From: Maribacter litoralis
Lineage (GTDB): Bacteria > Bacteroidota > Bacteroidia > Flavobacteriales > Flavobacteriaceae
NCBI RefSeq assembly: GCF_003075045.1
Contig: NZ_QCZD01000004.1
Coordinates: 1-64,000, forward strand
Length of the DNA stretch: 64,000 nucleotides
Direction of reading: 5' to 3'
This document shows, piece after piece, positions 62,101-64,000 of the stretch. The translations under genes and the position numbers were made by a program. The notes under the pieces are model-generated. The model did not search any database. It was not told where the DNA came from and saw only the letters and a program-made list of their open reading frames with translations. The number at the start of each line of letters is the position of its first letter. The first letter of the stretch is position 1.

Positions 62101-62514
62101 GAAAGACTTACGTTATATACAGACCTAAACCAGGTTAAAGATGAAGAAGCGCTTCAGAAATTTGAAGCTCAGCTTGTAGACCGTTTTGGTGAATTACCAG
62201 ATGAAGCTCAAGATTTACTGAATTCGGTTCGTATAAAATGGATCGCAAATAGCATTGGTTTAGAGAAAATTGTAATGAAGCAAGGTAAAATGATCGGTTA
62301 TTTTATAAGTGACCAACAATCGGCTTTTTATCAAACAGCCACATTTACCAAAGTATTACAATATGTGCAATCACATGCACAACAATGCAAAATAAAAGAA
62401 AAACAGACCCGTAATGGCTTAAGGCTTTTATTGGTATTTGATAATATTAGGTCTATTGACAGGGCTTATTTGGCATTAAAGCCATTTGAAATTAAAGAAA
62501 AAACAAAAATATAA
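59146..62514 (+). CDS. mfd: Transcription-repair coupling factor Mfd
   Basis: A 1122-residue translocase that removes stalled RNA polymerase and brings in UvrA. The start is TTG at 59146, chosen because it leaves the conserved N-terminal region whole and lies just behind a promoter box. Order: UvrB-homology region (FLAIFNDKEEAAYYLNDLERLIG, YRRPYQIEETDNANVLLRAEVL), the RNA polymerase interaction domain (ELNKLEIGDYVTHIDHGIGKF), RecG-like motor (LICGDVGFGKTEVAIRAAF, LIVDEEQKFGV, LTATPIPRTL, QMRGRVGRG) and the TRCF C-terminal domain. A TerB-like gene starts 1 base after the stop. Confidence 0.97.
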   Translation: MSHSSIQQRYNQSLQLGKLQNTIAESENSGTNNIQLKGLVGSSLSFVLSSIFEKEERPFLAIFNDKEEAAYYLNDLERLIGEDHVLFYPGSYRRPYQIEETDNANVLLRAEVLNRINSRKKPAVIVTYPDALFEKVLTRKELDKNTLKMKLGDTLSLDFLNEVLFEYKFKRVDFITEPGEFSVRGGIVDVYSFSNDEPYRIEFFGDEIDSIRTFDVETQLSKEKVKSITIVPNMANKFLVEKRQSFLTYVASKTLVFAKNTDLLYDRLDDFFSKAKEAFTKLSKDIKHAEPEELFMGGKEFREQLSGFTLLSQDANRDSPNLVAFHAKPQPSFNKKFDLLIENLNGYKDKGYTNYIFCASEQQAKRFHDIFEEVNQQVHYQIIVSPLFQGFIDDDQKLVCYTDHQIFERYHKFHLKNGYAKKQAITLKELNKLEIGDYVTHIDHGIGKFGGLQKINVEGKKQEAIKLMYGERDILYVSIHSLHKISKFNGKDGAPPKIYKLGSGAWKKIKDKTKSRVKKIAFNLIKVYAKRRLEKGFQYNPDSYLQNELEASFIYEDTPDQSSATEDVKRDMESERPMDRLICGDVGFGKTEVAIRAAFKAVDNGKQVAVLVPTTILAFQHHRTFSERLKDMPVTVDYLNRFRTAKEKKETIQRLGEGKVDIIIGTHQLVNKNVQFKDLGLLIVDEEQKFGVAVKDKLKSIKENVDVLTLTATPIPRTLQFSLMAARDLSTITTAPPNRYPIESQVIRFNEETIRDAVSYEIERGGQVFFIHNRIENIKEVAGMIQRLVPDAKVGVGHGQMDGKKLEALMLGFMNSEFDVLVSTTIVESGLDVTNANTIFINNANNFGLSDLHQMRGRVGRGNKKAFCYFITPPYEVMTNDARKRIEALEQFTELGSGFNIAMKDLEIRGAGDLLGGEQSGFINEIGFETYQKILAEAIEELKENEFKDLYDEVEGNQEKVFLKETQIDSDFELLFPDDYINNITERLTLYTDLNQVKDEEALQKFEAQLVDRFGELPDEAQDLLNSVRIKWIANSIGLEKIVMKQGKMIGYFISDQQSAFYQTATFTKVLQYVQSHAQQCKIKEKQTRNGLRLLLVFDNIRSIDRAYLALKPFEIKEKTKI

Positions 62515-62515
62515 A

Positions 62516-62842
62516 ATGGAATTTGACATTTCAGAAAAATTAGCAATTGTCCATCTTATAGATTCCGTTATTGTAGCTGACGGAAAAGTACATGAAGCAG
62601 AAATTAATGCACTCAGTAAATTAATGCCCATAATTGATTTTGACAGTAACTTTTTAATTCAGGCTCGTACAATTGACATTGATCAAAGTGTTCTTATTTT
62701 GAAAGAAATGACTAACATCAAAAAAAGTAAATTGGCTAAGATCTTAGAAGACGTAGCTATTTCAGATGGCTATGTTCATGAAAAGGAAAGTGATGTAATA
62801 CGCCATGTATTTTCAGAAATAGGCATTTCCAAAAAAGCCTAA
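62516..62842 (+). CDS. Short TerB-like protein
   Basis: The ATG at 62516 gives 108 residues; an earlier in-frame ATG inside mfd is rejected. The protein is helical and acidic with two TerB-type loops (VIVADGKVHEAEINALSK and VAISDGYVHEKESDVIRHV). It lies one base after mfd and is almost certainly co-translated with it. No function is known; the pairing with mfd may hint at a stress or repair link. Confidence 0.75.
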   Translation: MEFDISEKLAIVHLIDSVIVADGKVHEAEINALSKLMPIIDFDSNFLIQARTIDIDQSVLILKEMTNIKKSKLAKILEDVAISDGYVHEKESDVIRHVFSEIGISKKA

Positions 62843-62941
62843 TGACTACTACTAGCATCTACATTTAGTGCATTCATTTATTATAAATTCATTAACCTGA
62901 TCATCTTACGTATCTTAACGGTAGAATTTAAATAGACCGTT

Positions 62942-63955
62942 TTGAAGCATACTACAATTTCTTCACAAGAAATGCGATCAGTGCTGGCGTCTTTGTTCAC
63001 CAAACATGGTTTCTCAAAAGAACAAGCAAACACATTGGCGCGTATACACACAGAGAGCACTGTTGATGGCATATACTCACATGGCATAAACCGAGTGCCC
63101 GTTTTTATAGATTATGTAAAGCAGGGATTAATTAAAATAGATAATACCGCCAGTAAAGTTGCATCTTTGGGCAGTATAGAAAGATGGAACGGTAATAAAG
63201 CATCGGGTGTGCTCAATGCCTTAAAATGTACAGACAGGGCGATTGATTTAGCAAAGACACATGGATTGGGCTTGGTAGCCCTAAGAAATACAAATCATTG
63301 GATGCGCGGTGGCACATATGCTTGGCGAGTGGCCGAGCAAGGTTGTATCTCCATACTTTTTACCAACACTATACCCAATATGCCCGCATGGGGAGGAAAA
63401 GAAAATAGAATTGGCAATAATCCATTGGTTATAGGTATACCACGAAAAAATGGTCATGTTATTCTAGACATGGCACTTTCACAATTTTCATTCGGCAAAA
63501 TGCAGAGCTTGGCATTAAATGATCAAGAACTTCCTTTTGAAGGAGGCTGGGACAACAATAACAATTTAAGCAAAGACCCAAAAGCTATTATCGACTCTGG
63601 TAGAGCATTACCAGTAGGATATTGGAAAGGGTCGGCACTATCTATGGTTTTAGATATGCTAGCCACATTATTGTCCGCCGGTAACTCTTCATACAAAATA
63701 GGGTTAGAAGAGAAAGAGACTTCATTATCTCAAGTGTTTCTTTGTATTGACCCTACCACATTTTCCGATACAGAATTACAAGACAAACTACTGAACGAAA
63801 TAATTCAGTTTACTCATGATAGTACGCCTATGACCATAGGAGATCGCACGTTCTACCCTGGGGAGCGAACATTGACAAAAAGAGCAAAATCTTTAAAAGA
63901 AGGAATGCAGGTCAATACCGAAATATGGGAAGAAATACATCAACTTCTATCATAA
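62942..63955 (+). CDS. Malate/L-lactate dehydrogenase-family (Ldh/YiaK-like) oxidoreductase
   Basis: A 337-residue NAD(P)-dependent enzyme of the malate/L-lactate dehydrogenase type II family. Marks are HTESTVDGIYSHGINRVPVFIDYV with the substrate His, RNTNHWMRGGTYAWRVAEQG, AWGGKENRIGNNPLVIGIPR and the closing PGERTLTKRAKSLKEG. The pattern is nearest to 3-dehydro-L-gulonate 2-dehydrogenase (YiaK). The start is TTG at 62942. It stands alone at the window edge. Confidence 0.9.
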   Translation: MKHTTISSQEMRSVLASLFTKHGFSKEQANTLARIHTESTVDGIYSHGINRVPVFIDYVKQGLIKIDNTASKVASLGSIERWNGNKASGVLNALKCTDRAIDLAKTHGLGLVALRNTNHWMRGGTYAWRVAEQGCISILFTNTIPNMPAWGGKENRIGNNPLVIGIPRKNGHVILDMALSQFSFGKMQSLALNDQELPFEGGWDNNNNLSKDPKAIIDSGRALPVGYWKGSALSMVLDMLATLLSAGNSSYKIGLEEKETSLSQVFLCIDPTTFSDTELQDKLLNEIIQFTHDSTPMTIGDRTFYPGERTLTKRAKSLKEGMQVNTEIWEEIHQLLS

Positions 63956-64000
63956 ACCGGCAAAATACACCTCATTTAATTTCGTACATTTAACCATCCT

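Noticed and set aside
1-64000. CRISPR array or prophage
   Set aside because: No regularly spaced repeats with unique spacers and no phage structural genes were seen.

Overview
The window looks like a low-GC member of the Bacteroidota, most likely a marine Flavobacteriaceae. Three things point there: TAnnTTTG -7 promoter boxes, a type IX secretion C-terminal domain on a large protease, and gene families typical of flavobacteria (the DUF4286 to rsmA cluster, HTTM, MobA/B/C of Bacteroides type). The exact genus cannot be told from the sequence alone.

Bases 1 to about 11,900 are accessory DNA, read here as the right part of an integrated mobilizable element. From left to right it holds a Panacea-like gene with a truncated upstream partner, a mobC-mobB-mobA block read leftward from a candidate oriT near 3,870-3,930, a small operon with ssb and DUF6876, a 64-aa ORF, a cargo pair (AraC regulator and VOC lipoprotein), a DUF932 gene and a large ParB. 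Two families of non-coding repeats, called A and B here, are woven through this block. B is the 5' leader of three unrelated genes, and A lies downstream of two of them. No integrase or replication gene is in the window.

Bases 11,760-12,330 are the most unusual part. Two pieces resembling the 3' half of tRNA-Asp, each followed by a hairpin terminator, flank a frameshifted GIY-YIG nuclease gene. The two terminator hairpins are exact inversions of each other, and a 17-base palindrome of the same type interrupts the tRNA-like sequence twice. This may mark the element's attachment site, or a separate tRNA-targeting GIY-YIG mobile unit.

Bases 12,350-17,500 are ordinary chromosome: DUF808, a Gfo/Idh/MocA oxidoreductase, a secreted nucleoside-hydrolase-like protein, a secreted carboxylesterase and a 45-aa membrane microprotein. 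From 17.5 to 22.3 kb lie a second-type DnaE polymerase and DinB, probably a translesion synthesis pair, separated by about 490 bases of REP-like repeats. From 22.6 to 26.1 kb are a secreted protein, a phospholipase-D-fold protein and an M.HaeIII-like cytosine methyltransferase, then tRNA-Leu(CAA).

From 26.2 to 50.5 kb is mostly housekeeping: prs-rplY-pth, a T9SS metalloprotease with a lipoprotein partner, ribF, HTTM, serS, an SMR transporter, a TPR protein, a DUF4286-GGCT fusion, rsmA, mgtE, a run of small metabolic genes, an ArsR/ArsN1-like pair, an OlsF-like bifunctional acyltransferase, aspartate kinase and fbp. From 51.0 to 56.8 kb is the complete four-gene ligase-associated DNA repair operon: MBL exonuclease, ATP-dependent ligase, Lhr-like helicase and PdeM. 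The window closes with TspO-like, a flavin disulfide reductase, mfd, a TerB-like protein and an Ldh-family dehydrogenase.
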